Assembly: GCA_012841405.1 (NCBI GenBank)
Contig: DUUT01000146.1
Coordinates: forward strand, 1-50,266
Origin: Chloroflexota bacterium
GTDB lineage: Bacteria > Chloroflexota > Anaerolineae > UBA1429
DNA: 50,266 nt
Direction: 5' to 3'
Shown here: positions 15,856-24,452 of the stretch, one piece after another
Layout of the letters: every line of letters begins with the position of its first letter
How positions within the stretch are numbered: position 1 is the stretch's first letter
Translations under genes and position numbers: made by a program
Notes under the pieces: generated by a model
Database searches by the model: none
The model's input: only the letters and a program-made list of their open reading frames with translations
What the model was told of the DNA's origin: nothing

Positions 15856-17553
15856 CTACATCTCTTCGATGGTGTCCATCGCGATGGCGTCCAGCGGATC
15901 GATGGCGTCCACCGCAATAGCGGGCAGTAGCTCGAACAGATAGGCCCCGTGGCTGCCCAGCTCGGCGCCCAGGATAACGCGCCCGCTCCCATCCGCTGAG
16001 AGATCAAAGAGGTGCGTCCGGCGCAGTCGCGCGGCGTCGATTAGCGCCGTCCGCTGATCGGCGTCCGCGTGCGCCGGCGCCCCCATACGCTGCCAGGCGG
16101 TGTGGGCGTTGGCGGACTCGGCATCGACCGCCAGGCGGTAGACGGCATAGCGCCGACCCGGCGCGAGCCCCGTCACCGTCATGGTGATGGCCGTGGCAGC
16201 ATTCACGTCCCAATCATCGTGGTGGCTCACCAGGAGAACGCGCAAGGCGCCACAGGCGTCCAGCGCTGCGATCCCCGACACGTCCGGCGCCACATCGGGC
16301 GTATCGGCGCCTTCCTGCGCCAGCGGATCGCGGGCGGCGTCGCTGCTGAGGGCCACCCGAGCGCCCCGCAGTGCGCCCAACAGCCGCAGCACGTTCAGCA
16401 CCGGCTTGTCCACGCCGTTGGTGCTCAGGGTGCGCAGTCCCTCAAAGTACTCCCGGTCCTCGAACTGGAATGCCCAGGTCAGCATGGCATCCACGCGCGG
16501 CCCACGCTCGTCGGCCAAGTCGATGAGCTTGCAGGCCGTGGCCCCCACATAGCTGGCATAGTACTCGCTATTGCGATAGGCGAGGTTGGGGTTGTCACGC
16601 GTCGTGCCCGCTGCCCAGCCGTCGGGGTCGCACTCGGAGAGCACCACCTCGTGACCGCACAGCTCGGGGAACTCGGCAATGATCGCCAGCCCCGCGGCCA
16701 CGTGCCTCGTCAGCGTATGGAGGCTGGGCGTCTTTTTGGGGGCGCAGGGCTCGGTGCCATAGCCGCCGCCCTTGGTATGAAAGCTCACATAGTCGAGTCG
16801 CGTGCCCCGCGCACCGGTTACGGCGTTGACGCCGCGCGTACAGTGCTCGAGAAAGGTTCGCAGGAAGGCGCCCGCCTCCGGCCGCCCGGGGCTGGTGGTT
16901 CCCGGTCCGCCCACCGTGGCCTGCGGGATCGCCGCGAGCAGCCCAGCCACGGTATAGTCGTAGAGGCGGCAGTACTCCTCCACCGTGCCGCGCCAGTAAA
17001 AGATGTCGGGCTCGTTCCACAGTTCCCAGTACCAGCGGCTCACCTCACGCAGGCCATGGCGCTCCACACAGTGCGCAGCCAAAGCCCGCACGAGGTCGAG
17101 CCAGCGACTGTAATCGCGCGGTGGATACCCCCACCCTTCGGCCCGAGCGCCCTCGTAGGCCGTGCCGGCCGGCGCGGAGGTGAGGGCACGGGGCATGAAC
17201 CCCAGCTCGACGAATGGGATGCAGCCGCAGGCCACGATGGTGTCCAGGATGCGGTCGATGATATCCCACGAGTAGACGGGACGCCCCTGCGCATCTTCGG
17301 TGTACACGTTGGAGTAGCCCCACTTGGGCGCACCGGCGCCCTCACCGTTGCACAGCAAAAAGTGGCAGCGGATGTAGTAGGGCGCATCACCGAGCCTGCC
17401 CAGCTTGGCCAAGAGCTCGCGGCCGGCGGGCGTGTAGGTATAGTTCGGCTCATCGTAGCCTACGTAGGTCCAGATGTGACGCAGAGGCGTCTGCCGCGTA
17501 GCATCTACGCGCACCTCCGCGGCGTACGCGGGCCCCCTGACGGACATGGCCAT
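15856..17553 (-). CDS. Glycoside hydrolase family 39 (beta-xylosidase-like)
   Basis: A 565-residue clan GH-A glycosidase that retains anomeric configuration. The acid/base Glu is Glu181 in WYWELWNEPDIFYW, and the nucleophile is probably Glu307 in HEVVLSECDPDGW. The pattern SWDIIDRILDTIVACGCIPFVELGFMP is characteristic of the GH39 barrel, and a C-terminal beta-sandwich follows. GH39 enzymes cleave beta-xylosides and some alpha-iduronides or other glycosides; specificity here is open. No signal peptide, so it is likely cytoplasmic. The ATG at 17553 has an AAGGAG site eight nt away; the ATG at 17547 is a close alternative. It completes the island's glycosidase set together with the GH38 enzyme. 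Confidence 0.87.
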   Translation of the reverse strand: MAMSVRGPAYAAEVRVDATRQTPLRHIWTYVGYDEPNYTYTPAGRELLAKLGRLGDAPYYIRCHFLLCNGEGAGAPKWGYSNVYTEDAQGRPVYSWDIIDRILDTIVACGCIPFVELGFMPRALTSAPAGTAYEGARAEGWGYPPRDYSRWLDLVRALAAHCVERHGLREVSRWYWELWNEPDIFYWRGTVEEYCRLYDYTVAGLLAAIPQATVGGPGTTSPGRPEAGAFLRTFLEHCTRGVNAVTGARGTRLDYVSFHTKGGGYGTEPCAPKKTPSLHTLTRHVAAGLAIIAEFPELCGHEVVLSECDPDGWAAGTTRDNPNLAYRNSEYYASYVGATACKLIDLADERGPRVDAMLTWAFQFEDREYFEGLRTLSTNGVDKPVLNVLRLLGALRGARVALSSDAARDPLAQEGADTPDVAPDVSGIAALDACGALRVLLVSHHDDWDVNAATAITMTVTGLAPGRRYAVYRLAVDAESANAHTAWQRMGAPAHADADQRTALIDAARLRRTHLFDLSADGSGRVILGAELGSHGAYLFELLPAIAVDAIDPLDAIAMDTIEEM

Positions 17554-17693
17554 GGTTACGTCTCCTTGAGCGTTGCGGGGAGCGGCGAAAGCCGCCGCCT
17601 TAGATCCATCGCCGTGATGGGCGCAGGGTAGCGCGACGCAGCACCTCCGGCAAGCGTCCCGCCGAGGGCGGCAGCGTCCCAGCCGTGCAGCTC

Positions 17694-17722
17694 TTGACAG
17701 GCCCTGCCTTCCGGCCTATCGT
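17694..17722 (+). promoter_or_regulatory. Promoter of the membrane coiled-coil gene
   Basis: TTGACA (17694-17699), 17-nt spacer, TATCGT (17717-17722). Consensus -35 with a fair -10. Leader of about 58 nt before the GTG at 17787. Confidence 0.55.
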
Positions 17723-17786
17723 GAAACGGTAGCGGCCAGCCGGCAACCCCGCCGCTGACCGCCATCCGCGTCCGCGAGGAGGTTCC

Positions 17787-18410
17787 GTGCCAGAGAACAC
17801 GTTTATCGATACCATCCTCTCACTGCCAGTGCTGCTGACGTTCATCGTTTGCGCCCTTGTGGCCAGCATCATCATCTGGTTCATCAACGGCGTGCACCGT
17901 CGGCAACGCGAGCGTCTCCTGGCAGACCAGCGCGTCCACCAGGAAGCCACCCTGCAGCGCCTGCTGGACACCGTCGTCAAGGACAAGGATGAGGTCGTCG
18001 CCGAGTACGAGCAGCGCCTGCGCGAGCGCGATGAACGGGTGGCGACGCTGGAGCGCGAGGTGGCCCGCCTGCGCGACCGCCTCAGCTCTTCCGGTCTGAT
18101 GGGCCTCTTTGGCGGGCGGCAGCGCGATGTGGTGAGCGCCCTGCTGCTAGAGAACGAGCAGCTCCACGAACTGCTGGCCAAAAAGCAGGAGCAGATGCGC
18201 GACATGATGGCCGACATGACGACCAAGCTCATGGACCGCATCGACGAGCAGGCGCAAGAGAGCGCTCGCGCCGTACGCTATAAGCAGGCCCTGCTGTCGG
18301 CGTTCCTGCAGCACGAGGAGACGCGCCGCCTTTTGGATAGCATGATTGCCGAGGGCAAGCTCGCCGAACCCAAGCTGCCGGAGGGACCTGCGGAGGCGAG
18401 CCCACGCTAG
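17787..18410 (+). CDS. Membrane-anchored coiled-coil protein
   Basis: A 207-residue protein with one N-terminal transmembrane helix (about residues 12-33, LPVLLTFIVCALVASIIIWFI). A long charged heptad region follows (about 36-100, with EYEQRLRERDERVATLEREVARLRDRL), then a Gly-rich break (GLMGLFGGRQ), then a second helical region rich in Gln and Met. The shape suggests a cytoplasmic coiled coil anchored to the membrane, but no family is recognised. The GTG at 17787 has a GAGGAGG site upstream. Its TAG stop (18408-18410) coincides with the start of repeat copy 4. Function unknown. Confidence 0.75.
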   Translation: MPENTFIDTILSLPVLLTFIVCALVASIIIWFINGVHRRQRERLLADQRVHQEATLQRLLDTVVKDKDEVVAEYEQRLRERDERVATLEREVARLRDRLSSSGLMGLFGGRQRDVVSALLLENEQLHELLAKKQEQMRDMMADMTTKLMDRIDEQAQESARAVRYKQALLSAFLQHEETRRLLDSMIAEGKLAEPKLPEGPAEASPR

Positions 18411-18480
18411 GGCGCGTTGTCAACGCGCATTCCGCAGAAACGGTGTCGCCCCGCGCGGTGGCCAGGCGCCATGACACCTT
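18407..18480 (+). repeat. MITE-like hairpin repeat, copy 4 (degenerate or truncated)
   Basis: Begins CTAGGGCGCGTTGTCAACGCGC and keeps the CGCAGAAACGGTGTCGCCCCG part of the left half; after about 18470 it no longer aligns with the other copies. It begins on the TAG stop of the coiled-coil gene. A decayed member of the family. Confidence 0.6.
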
Positions 18481-18501
18481 GGTGCCGTCGCGACCGGCGC
18501 G

Positions 18502-19197
18502 CTATTCCCCCCGCAGTCGCACCCCCGGCGTCACCGCGCGCAGCTCCTCCACTGCGGCGCGCAGCGCATCCTCAGCGAGCGCCGCCCGCCCCGCCAGCCT
18601 CTCCGACACCTCGGCGGTGGCCATGTACGGCTGCAGGTACCAGCGCTCCTCCGGGAGCAGCTCGTGGGCGATGTCGCGCAGCGCGGCGCGGTCGAGGTCG
18701 GGGCCGACGGTGGTGCGCAGCTCGTAGGGACCACCCCACCCACGCAGCAGCGCCAGCGTGCAGCGGATGATCTGGGGCTCCATCGGGCGCCCCGTCACCA
18801 CGGCGTAGCGCCCGTCGAGCGGGGCCTTGATGTCCATGGCCACATAGTCCGCCAGCCCCTCATCGAGCAACGCCCGTAGCACCTCGGGGCGGGTGCCGTT
18901 GGTGTCGAGCTTGACGGCGAACCCCAGCCCCTTGATGGCGCGCAGCAGGTCGGGGAGATCGGCGGCCAGCGTCGGCTCGCCGCCGCTGACGCACACGCCG
19001 TCCAGCTTGCTCACGCGGGTGCGCAGCCAATCGAGGAACGCCTCCACGGGCAACGCTTCGGGTGCCCGGGAGGCGTCGATCATCCAGCGGTTATAGCAGT
19101 AGCCGCAATCGAGGTTGCACCCGGCCAGGAACAACGTGGCCGCGATGCGGTCCGGATAGTCGATCAGGGTGAGACGTTGCAGCCCAGCGATCTTCAT
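18502..19197 (-). CDS. nrdG: Anaerobic ribonucleotide reductase activating protein NrdG
   Basis: A 231-residue radical-SAM activase that installs the glycyl radical on NrdD. The cluster motif is CNLDCGYC (CxxxCxxC), preceded by the typical LQRLTLIDYPDRIAATLFLAGC; the SAM-binding CVSGGEPTL and the DIKAPLDGRYAVVTGR segment follow. The ATG at 19197 lies 14 nt past the nrdD stop, with no clear ribosome-binding site, so its translation is probably coupled to nrdD. Activases for pyruvate formate-lyase look similar, but the neighbour fixes the role. Confidence 0.93.
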   Translation of the reverse strand: MKIAGLQRLTLIDYPDRIAATLFLAGCNLDCGYCYNRWMIDASRAPEALPVEAFLDWLRTRVSKLDGVCVSGGEPTLAADLPDLLRAIKGLGFAVKLDTNGTRPEVLRALLDEGLADYVAMDIKAPLDGRYAVVTGRPMEPQIIRCTLALLRGWGGPYELRTTVGPDLDRAALRDIAHELLPEERWYLQPYMATAEVSERLAGRAALAEDALRAAVEELRAVTPGVRLRGE

Positions 19198-19211
19198 TGC
19201 CGTCGCGGCGC

Positions 19212-21350
19212 TTACGACGCCGCCATCTCGAGCGCGCGCGGTTGCTCGACGACAAACACCTTGCGATCGTCGTACTCGGCCTTTTTGCCCTTGTTCCACT
19301 GCTGCACCGGGCGCAGGTAGCCCACCACGCGGGAATAGACCTCACACTGCTGCTCGTCCACGCACTTGGGGCAGGTGTGGTGCTCGCCCGCGAGGTAGCC
19401 ATGAACGGGGCAGACGCTGAACGTCGGCGTGAGCGTAAAGTAGGGCAGTCGGTACTGGTTCGCCACCCGCCGCACGAGGTCCTTGGTCGCCTTGACCGAC
19501 GGCAGCCGTTCCCCGAGAAAGACGTGCAACACCGTGCCACCGGTGTACTTGGTCTGGATGTCATCCTGCCATTCCAGTGCCTGGAAGAGGTCATCGGTGG
19601 CGTCCACCGGCAGCTGTGTCGAGTTGGTATAGTACGGCTCACCATCGGCAGCCTGGTGATTCGCCGTGATGATGTCCGGATACCGCGCCTTGTCGAGCAG
19701 CGCAAAGCGATAGCTCGTGCCCTCGGCGGGTGTCGCCTCCAGGTTGAACATCTGCCCCGTCTGCTCCTGGTACAGGAGGAGGCGCTCCCGCATGAACTCG
19801 AGCACACGCTCACAGAAGGCGCGCCCCGCCTCGGTGGTGAGGTCGGCGCACATAAAGTTGAGCAACGCCTCGTTCATGCCGTTGAGGCCGATGGTGTTAA
19901 AGTGGTTGGCCCAGTACGATCCGAGCCGCCCCTTGATGGCGTCCAGGTAGTGGCGCGAGTAGGGGTACAGTCCACCCTCCGTAAAGCGCTCGATGACGCG
20001 CCGCTTGATGAGCAGGCTGTCGCGCGCCACGTCCATGAGGTCGGCCACCCGCGCCAGGAAATCCTCCTCGTTCTCGGCCAGATAGCCGATGCGGGCCATG
20101 TTGAGCGTCACCACGCCGATACTGCCCGTGAGGGGGTTGGCGCCAAAGAGCCCCCCGCCTCGGCTGCGCAGTTCCTTGTTGTTCAGCCGCAGGCGGCAGC
20201 ACATGGAGCGCACGTCCTCTGGGTCCAGGTCCGAGTTGACAAAGTTCGCAAAGTACGGGATGCCGTACTTGGCCGTCATTTGCCAGACGGCATCGAGGTT
20301 GGGATTGTCCCAATCGAAATCGGCAGTGATGTTGTACGTCGGGATGGGGAAGGTGAACACCCGCCCGTGCGCGTCCCCCTCGAGCATCAGCTCGGCAAAG
20401 GTGCGGTTGAGCAGGTCCATCTCGGGCTGGAAATCCTTATAGGTATCAAGGGTGGGCACGCCGCCGATGATGACGTGCTCGTCCGCCAGCGTCTTGGGCA
20501 CCACGAGGTCCATGGTCAGATTGGTGAACGGCGTCTGAAAGCCCACGCGGGTGGGGACGTTCATGTTATAGATGAACTCTTGCAGCGCCTGGCGCACCTC
20601 GCGGGGCGAGAGGCCGTCGTAACGGATAAAGGGGGCCAAAAAGGTGTCAAAGCTAGAAAAGGCCACCGCACCGGCCGACTCGCCCTGGATGGTGTAGAAA
20701 AAGTTGACGATCTGGCCCAGCGCCGAGCGAAAGTGCTTGGGCGGCCGACACTCGACCTTGCCCGGGACGCCGCCAAAGCCGCGGATGAGCAAGTCGCGCA
20801 GGTCCCACCCACAGCAGTACACGGCCAAAATGTAGAGGTCGTGGATGTGGATATCGCCATTGAGGTGCGCATCGCGCACTCGCTTGGGGTAGAGCCGGTT
20901 CAGCCAGTAGGCGCTATTGACGGCGGTAAAGATGTGGTTATTCAGCCCCTGGAGCGAAAAGCTCATGTTCGAGTTCTCGTTCACGCGCCAGTCCAGGTGC
21001 TGCAGATACCCCTCGACGAGCTCGTTGGCATCGATCAGGGCCCGAATGTCGCGCAGCTTGTTGTGGAGGTCGCGATAGAGAATGTAGGCTTTGGCCGTCT
21101 TGGCGTGGCCATGCTTGATGAGGGCGCGCTCCGCCAGGTCCTGAATGTCTTCCACCGTGGGCACCTGACTCGCGCCAAAGCGCTCTTCCAGCATCTCAAC
21201 GACGGCATTAGAGATGAACAGAGCCCGCTCCCTGTCGTCCCCCCCCACGGACTGGGCAGCCTTGAAAATCGCGTTGGTGATCTTGTCCTGGTCAAAAGGC
21301 ACGATCCGGCCATCGCGCTTCTGCACCAGTCTGACACTGCACTCTGACAT
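19212..21350 (-). CDS. nrdD: Anaerobic ribonucleoside-triphosphate reductase NrdD
   Basis: A 712-residue class III ribonucleotide reductase that makes dNTPs without oxygen. The N-terminal ~90 residues form an ATP-cone allosteric domain (RLVQKRDGRIVPFDQDKITNAIFKA). The barrel follows with NENSNMSFSLQGLNNHIF, and near the C-terminus lies a four-Cys zinc site (CPVHGYLAGEHHTCPKCVDEQQC). The glycyl-radical site is RVVGYLRPVQQWNKGKKAEY, with Gly in the VVGYL segment. The ATG at 21350 has a GGAGG site; a good promoter lies about 220 nt upstream. Together with nrdG it gives the organism DNA precursor synthesis under anoxia; no aerobic reductase gene is in the window. Confidence 0.96.
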   Translation of the reverse strand: MSECSVRLVQKRDGRIVPFDQDKITNAIFKAAQSVGGDDRERALFISNAVVEMLEERFGASQVPTVEDIQDLAERALIKHGHAKTAKAYILYRDLHNKLRDIRALIDANELVEGYLQHLDWRVNENSNMSFSLQGLNNHIFTAVNSAYWLNRLYPKRVRDAHLNGDIHIHDLYILAVYCCGWDLRDLLIRGFGGVPGKVECRPPKHFRSALGQIVNFFYTIQGESAGAVAFSSFDTFLAPFIRYDGLSPREVRQALQEFIYNMNVPTRVGFQTPFTNLTMDLVVPKTLADEHVIIGGVPTLDTYKDFQPEMDLLNRTFAELMLEGDAHGRVFTFPIPTYNITADFDWDNPNLDAVWQMTAKYGIPYFANFVNSDLDPEDVRSMCCRLRLNNKELRSRGGGLFGANPLTGSIGVVTLNMARIGYLAENEEDFLARVADLMDVARDSLLIKRRVIERFTEGGLYPYSRHYLDAIKGRLGSYWANHFNTIGLNGMNEALLNFMCADLTTEAGRAFCERVLEFMRERLLLYQEQTGQMFNLEATPAEGTSYRFALLDKARYPDIITANHQAADGEPYYTNSTQLPVDATDDLFQALEWQDDIQTKYTGGTVLHVFLGERLPSVKATKDLVRRVANQYRLPYFTLTPTFSVCPVHGYLAGEHHTCPKCVDEQQCEVYSRVVGYLRPVQQWNKGKKAEYDDRKVFVVEQPRALEMAAS

Positions 21351-21573
21351 GTCGCCTCCAAGGGAAATGCCATAGAAAAACAAGGCCCCGCGCTCTGGCA
21401 CAGCTAAGGGCTCGTTGCAACGCATATGTGGCTGTCGAGCGGGCTAACGATGAACGCGTGAAGTGTCTGCGGAAGGCAGACGGCACTGAGCGGGTGGAAC
21501 GATCGTCGCCAAGGAGTGGACCGCCGGGAGATACGACAGGATCGGCGGCGACGGGCTCGACTCATCTGTGGGC
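21351..21573 (-). other. Long 5' leader of nrdDG, nothing recognised
   Basis: About 215 nt lie between the nrdDG promoter and start codon, unusually long for this compact window. I looked for cobalamin, purine and other familiar riboswitch cores and saw none. Short inverted repeats occur but no dominant structure. Whether it regulates is open. Confidence 0.35.
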
Positions 21574-21602
21574 ATTATAGCGCATATCTCTGGATCTGGC
21601 AA
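21574..21602 (-). promoter_or_regulatory. Promoter of nrdDG
   Basis: Minus strand TTGCCA (21597-21602), exact 17-nt spacer, perfect TATAAT (21574-21579). One of the best promoters in the window. Confidence 0.75.
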
Positions 21603-21715
21603 GAGTTCTTGCGTAAATTTCCTTTGCCAATTGTCGACCTACTATCCCTAGTGTTTATACCGACCTATTCCACTACCCGCTGTATTATGACGAGTGTCTT
21701 GTTGACACAATACAT

Positions 21716-21729
21716 CGAACGTACGTTCT
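21716..21729. promoter_or_regulatory. Candidate LexA (SOS) box in the nrdDG/MFS intergenic region
   Basis: CGAACGTACGTTCT contains the perfect 12-bp palindrome GAACGTACGTTC (21717-21728) and fits the Gram-positive LexA consensus CGAACRNRYGTTYG except at the last base. The surrounding 21600-21760 is markedly AT-richer than the window. It lies about 115 bp upstream of the nrdDG -35 and about 100 bp upstream of the MFS promoter, overlapping neither. Confidence 0.5.
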
Positions 21730-21825
21730 TTGACCTTTAGTATGCAAGAATATCTGCACGTTGTGGCGGTCTGGCCCCGCTCGGGTGCAGCAACCCATGC
21801 ACGTGGCGCCACCGCTCGAAGGCGT

Positions 21826-21854
21826 TTGACCCTTCTTCTCCGCCACCCTATAAT
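21826..21854 (+). promoter_or_regulatory. Promoter of the MFS gene
   Basis: TTGACC (21826-21831), 17-nt spacer, TATAAT (21849-21854). The expected start of transcription is about 21861, only some 9 nt before the ATG at 21870. Confidence 0.7.
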
Positions 21855-21869
21855 CGTCGGAACGCTACG

Positions 21870-23165
21870 ATGAGAGGCGCAGAGTTGAAGAGACTGAGGC
21901 TAGAACCGTGGCAGCGCAACCTGTGGGCGATCGTGGCCGCCGAGGTCATGGCGCTGTTGAGCTTCCAGGCGAGCTTTATCCTCATCCCCTACTACATCCA
22001 AGAGCTCGGCATCACCGATGTCGCCCAAGTCGCTGCATGGACCGGGGCCTTCCAGTCCATCGGCGCCATCGGCTTTACCATCGCCACACCCATCTGGGGC
22101 GCCCTGGGGGATCGCTACGGTCGCAAGCCGATGCTCGTCCGCGCCATGATCGCCACCAGCCTCGTCCTCACCGGGCTCGGCCTGATCCGCACGCCCATCC
22201 AGCTCATGATCCTGCGTGCCATTCAGGGGTTCTTTACCGGCACGCCGGCCGCCGCCACCGCACTGGTGGCCACCGGCTCGCCCAAGCACCGCCTCGCCTA
22301 TGCGCTTGGCCTGGTGCAGACGGCGGTCTTTGTCGGTAACACCCTCGGCCCCATGGCCGGTGGGTTCATCGCCGATAGCTTTGGCTACCGCGCCACGTTC
22401 TTTGGCGGCGGGGCCCTCGTGCTGTTGGCCACGGTGCTGGTCGTCGTCGCGGTGCGCGAGCCGGAGGAGAGCGCCGCCATCGCCGCCCAGGCGCGCAACG
22501 AGAACCCCCTGGCGGGGTTCCGCTCGATCCTCAGTTCGCCCGGCCTGCTCGCGCTGACGACTATGGTGTTCGCCGTGGGCCTTACCTACGGCTTGCTCGG
22601 CCCCGCGTTGCCCATCTTTATTCAGCAACTCGTCGGCCCAAGCGACCGCCTCGCGTCGATTGCCGGCACCATCACCGGCGTCGGCGCCTTTAGCGCCGCC
22701 GTCTCCGCCCTGGTGGTTGGCCGCCTCAGTGACCACATCGGCCACCGGCGGGCGCTCCTCATGTGCTCCACGGGGATGAGCGCACTCTACTTCCCCCAGG
22801 CGCTGGTGCGCTCGGCCACTGCTCTCGGCGTCGTCCGCGGCGCGCAGGGGTTCTTCCAGGGAGGCATCTCGCCCAGCCTGAACGCCCTGGTGGTGAGCCT
22901 CTCACCGAAAGACAAGGTCGGCGCCGCGCTGGGGCTCTCGAGTAGCGCCAACTCGGCGGGGTTTGCCATCGGGCCGATGCTGGGCGCGCTCATCGTGGCG
23001 AACACCCCCACCACCACAGTGTTCTATGTCGCCGGTATCGCCTTTGCCCTCGTGACCATACTGAATCTCCGTGTCGGCGTCCGGGTGCCGGCACCTGAGG
23101 TGCCCAGCCCTGCCGCGGCACCACAGAGCGCGCCGCCTGCTTCCACGCCCCGCGACCGGGCCTGA
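21870..23165 (+). CDS. Major facilitator superfamily exporter (DHA1-like)
   Basis: A 431-residue, about 12-helix transporter of the proton-antiporter drug-efflux type. Motif A between helices 2 and 3 reads GALGDRYGRKPML. The motif C-like segment GNTLGPMAGGFIADSFGYRATF is in helix 5. The second half repeats the fold, with GRLSDHIGHRRALL and the matching GPMLGALI. The C-terminus ends in a Pro/Ala-rich cytoplasmic tail. The ATG at 21870 leaves a leader of only about 9 nt; a TTG at 21885 with an AGAGG site is an alternative start that gives MKRLRLEPWQRN. Substrate unknown. A PAP2 phosphatase gene follows 26 bp downstream in the same direction. Confidence 0.88.
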   Translation: MRGAELKRLRLEPWQRNLWAIVAAEVMALLSFQASFILIPYYIQELGITDVAQVAAWTGAFQSIGAIGFTIATPIWGALGDRYGRKPMLVRAMIATSLVLTGLGLIRTPIQLMILRAIQGFFTGTPAAATALVATGSPKHRLAYALGLVQTAVFVGNTLGPMAGGFIADSFGYRATFFGGGALVLLATVLVVVAVREPEESAAIAAQARNENPLAGFRSILSSPGLLALTTMVFAVGLTYGLLGPALPIFIQQLVGPSDRLASIAGTITGVGAFSAAVSALVVGRLSDHIGHRRALLMCSTGMSALYFPQALVRSATALGVVRGAQGFFQGGISPSLNALVVSLSPKDKVGAALGLSSSANSAGFAIGPMLGALIVANTPTTTVFYVAGIAFALVTILNLRVGVRVPAPEVPSPAAAPQSAPPASTPRDRA

Positions 23166-23191
23166 CATGCGGGGCAAGGGGACATCCAGCG

Positions 23192-24115
23192 ATGTGTGAG
23201 CTCTTGCGCGATCTGGTCCCCTGGGGGGTAGACGTCATCCTCGCCGTCCAGGCGGCCTCTGGCAATGCCCTGGACCCGCTCTTTATCGTCATCACGTGGC
23301 TCGGCGACGCCTACGTCTACCTCGCCCTCTTGCCGCTCGCCCTCTGGATCGGCAGTGGCCACCGCGGGATACGGCTCGCTCTGCTGCTCCTCACCTCCAT
23401 GTACGTCAACCTGCTCGTCAAGGACCTGTGCGCCATCCCGAGGCCCTTCGACATGTCGGCGGCCATCCAGGCGAAGGACACCGCCTCCACCTATGCCTTC
23501 CCCAGCGGCCACGCGCAGGGGGTGACCACGCTGTGGCTGGGTCTCGCCGCCATCTACCGCAGGCGCTACCCCCTGCTCGCCGGCGCCGTCCTCATTCCCC
23601 TCGTGTCGTTCTCCCGCGTGTACCTCGGCGTACACTACCCGCAGGACGTCATCGGCGGCGCCATCCTTGGCCTGGCGTGCGTCGCTGCCTATCGACTCGT
23701 CGAGCCGCCCATGTCCCGCTGGTGGCACCGCCGATCCCTGACGAGCCGCATCGTCGTTGGTATCCTCGTGGTGTTGCCCCTGGCGGCGCTAGCGCGCGAT
23801 GCGAACGCGCTGGCTATTGCCGGCGCGATCATCGGCCTCCTGGTGGGACGATCCATCGCCCTCGCCTGGCCTCTCGACCGCCAGGCACCGCGGGGTCTGC
23901 TCCCCTTCCTGGACATCGTATCGGGGTTGATGATCGTCGGCGCCGCCGTGGTGAGCGCCTCCTTTGCCTATGCCGCCGTCTTTGTGGGCGAGATCACGAC
24001 GCCGGCCCTCGCCACGCTGGGGCAGACGGTCCTGCTCGGGCTCGCCATCACCTCTGGCATGCCGTGGCTTCTGGCGCGCCTCCGCCGAGGGCGGGCCTCA
24101 CCCCCCACCTGCTGA
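23192..24115 (+). CDS. PAP2-family membrane phosphatase
   Basis: A 307-residue integral membrane phosphatase of the type-2 phosphatidic acid phosphatase family. The three catalytic motifs are present: KDLCAIPRP (KX6RP), YAFPSGHAQG (PSGH) and SRVYLGVHYPQDV (SRX5HX3D). The catalytic domain is followed by an extra C-terminal membrane part of about four helices. It probably removes phosphate from an isoprenoid or lipid phosphate on the outer side of the membrane. ATG start with an AAGGGG-type site; likely co-transcribed with the MFS gene. Confidence 0.9.
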   Translation: MCELLRDLVPWGVDVILAVQAASGNALDPLFIVITWLGDAYVYLALLPLALWIGSGHRGIRLALLLLTSMYVNLLVKDLCAIPRPFDMSAAIQAKDTASTYAFPSGHAQGVTTLWLGLAAIYRRRYPLLAGAVLIPLVSFSRVYLGVHYPQDVIGGAILGLACVAAYRLVEPPMSRWWHRRSLTSRIVVGILVVLPLAALARDANALAIAGAIIGLLVGRSIALAWPLDRQAPRGLLPFLDIVSGLMIVGAAVVSASFAYAAVFVGEITTPALATLGQTVLLGLAITSGMPWLLARLRRGRASPPTC

Positions 24116-24452
24116 CGGGTACCCTTTGGCGGCCCCGCCCCGACCAACGCCGTGGCCGGCATCAGGTGCCGCCAGCCGTCGGACGATGAGCGGCCCGACG
24201 CTGGCCAGAATATCGCCACTCCAGTTGACACGCCCACACCAACGCGGCTAGAATGGCGCCGTCATCGGTTCCCTGCCATCACGTGGGGTGCGGCATCGAT
24301 CCCCCGCGTCCTTCTACCGTCCCCACTCGTCCTCCTCCGCCGTCCACTCCCAAAGCCTTAGGGGGTCCACGTGGTGGCCTGGTCGTCGCCCACTGGGCTG
24401 GGCATTTCCGGACGGCCGATGCCGTCCTGAGCCATCACTAGGAGGTCGAGGA
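24116..24452 (+). other. Gene-free stretch with promoter and leader
   Basis: No gene is seen. It holds the strong promoter of the ferritin-like gene at 24225-24254 and a leader of about 190 nt without a structure that I recognise. Confidence 0.5.
24225..24254 (+). promoter_or_regulatory. Promoter of the ferritin-like cargo gene
   Basis: Perfect -35 TTGACA (24225-24230), 18-nt spacer, TAGAAT (24249-24254). Confidence 0.65.

Noticed and set aside
21351-21573. Cobalamin or other riboswitch in the nrdDG leader
   Set aside because: No B12-box or other conserved core could be matched by eye.
21694-21715. NrdR box near ACACAATACATC and the GTGTC/GACAC inverted repeat
   Set aside because: Only half of the NrdR consensus fits and no second box at the required spacing is seen.
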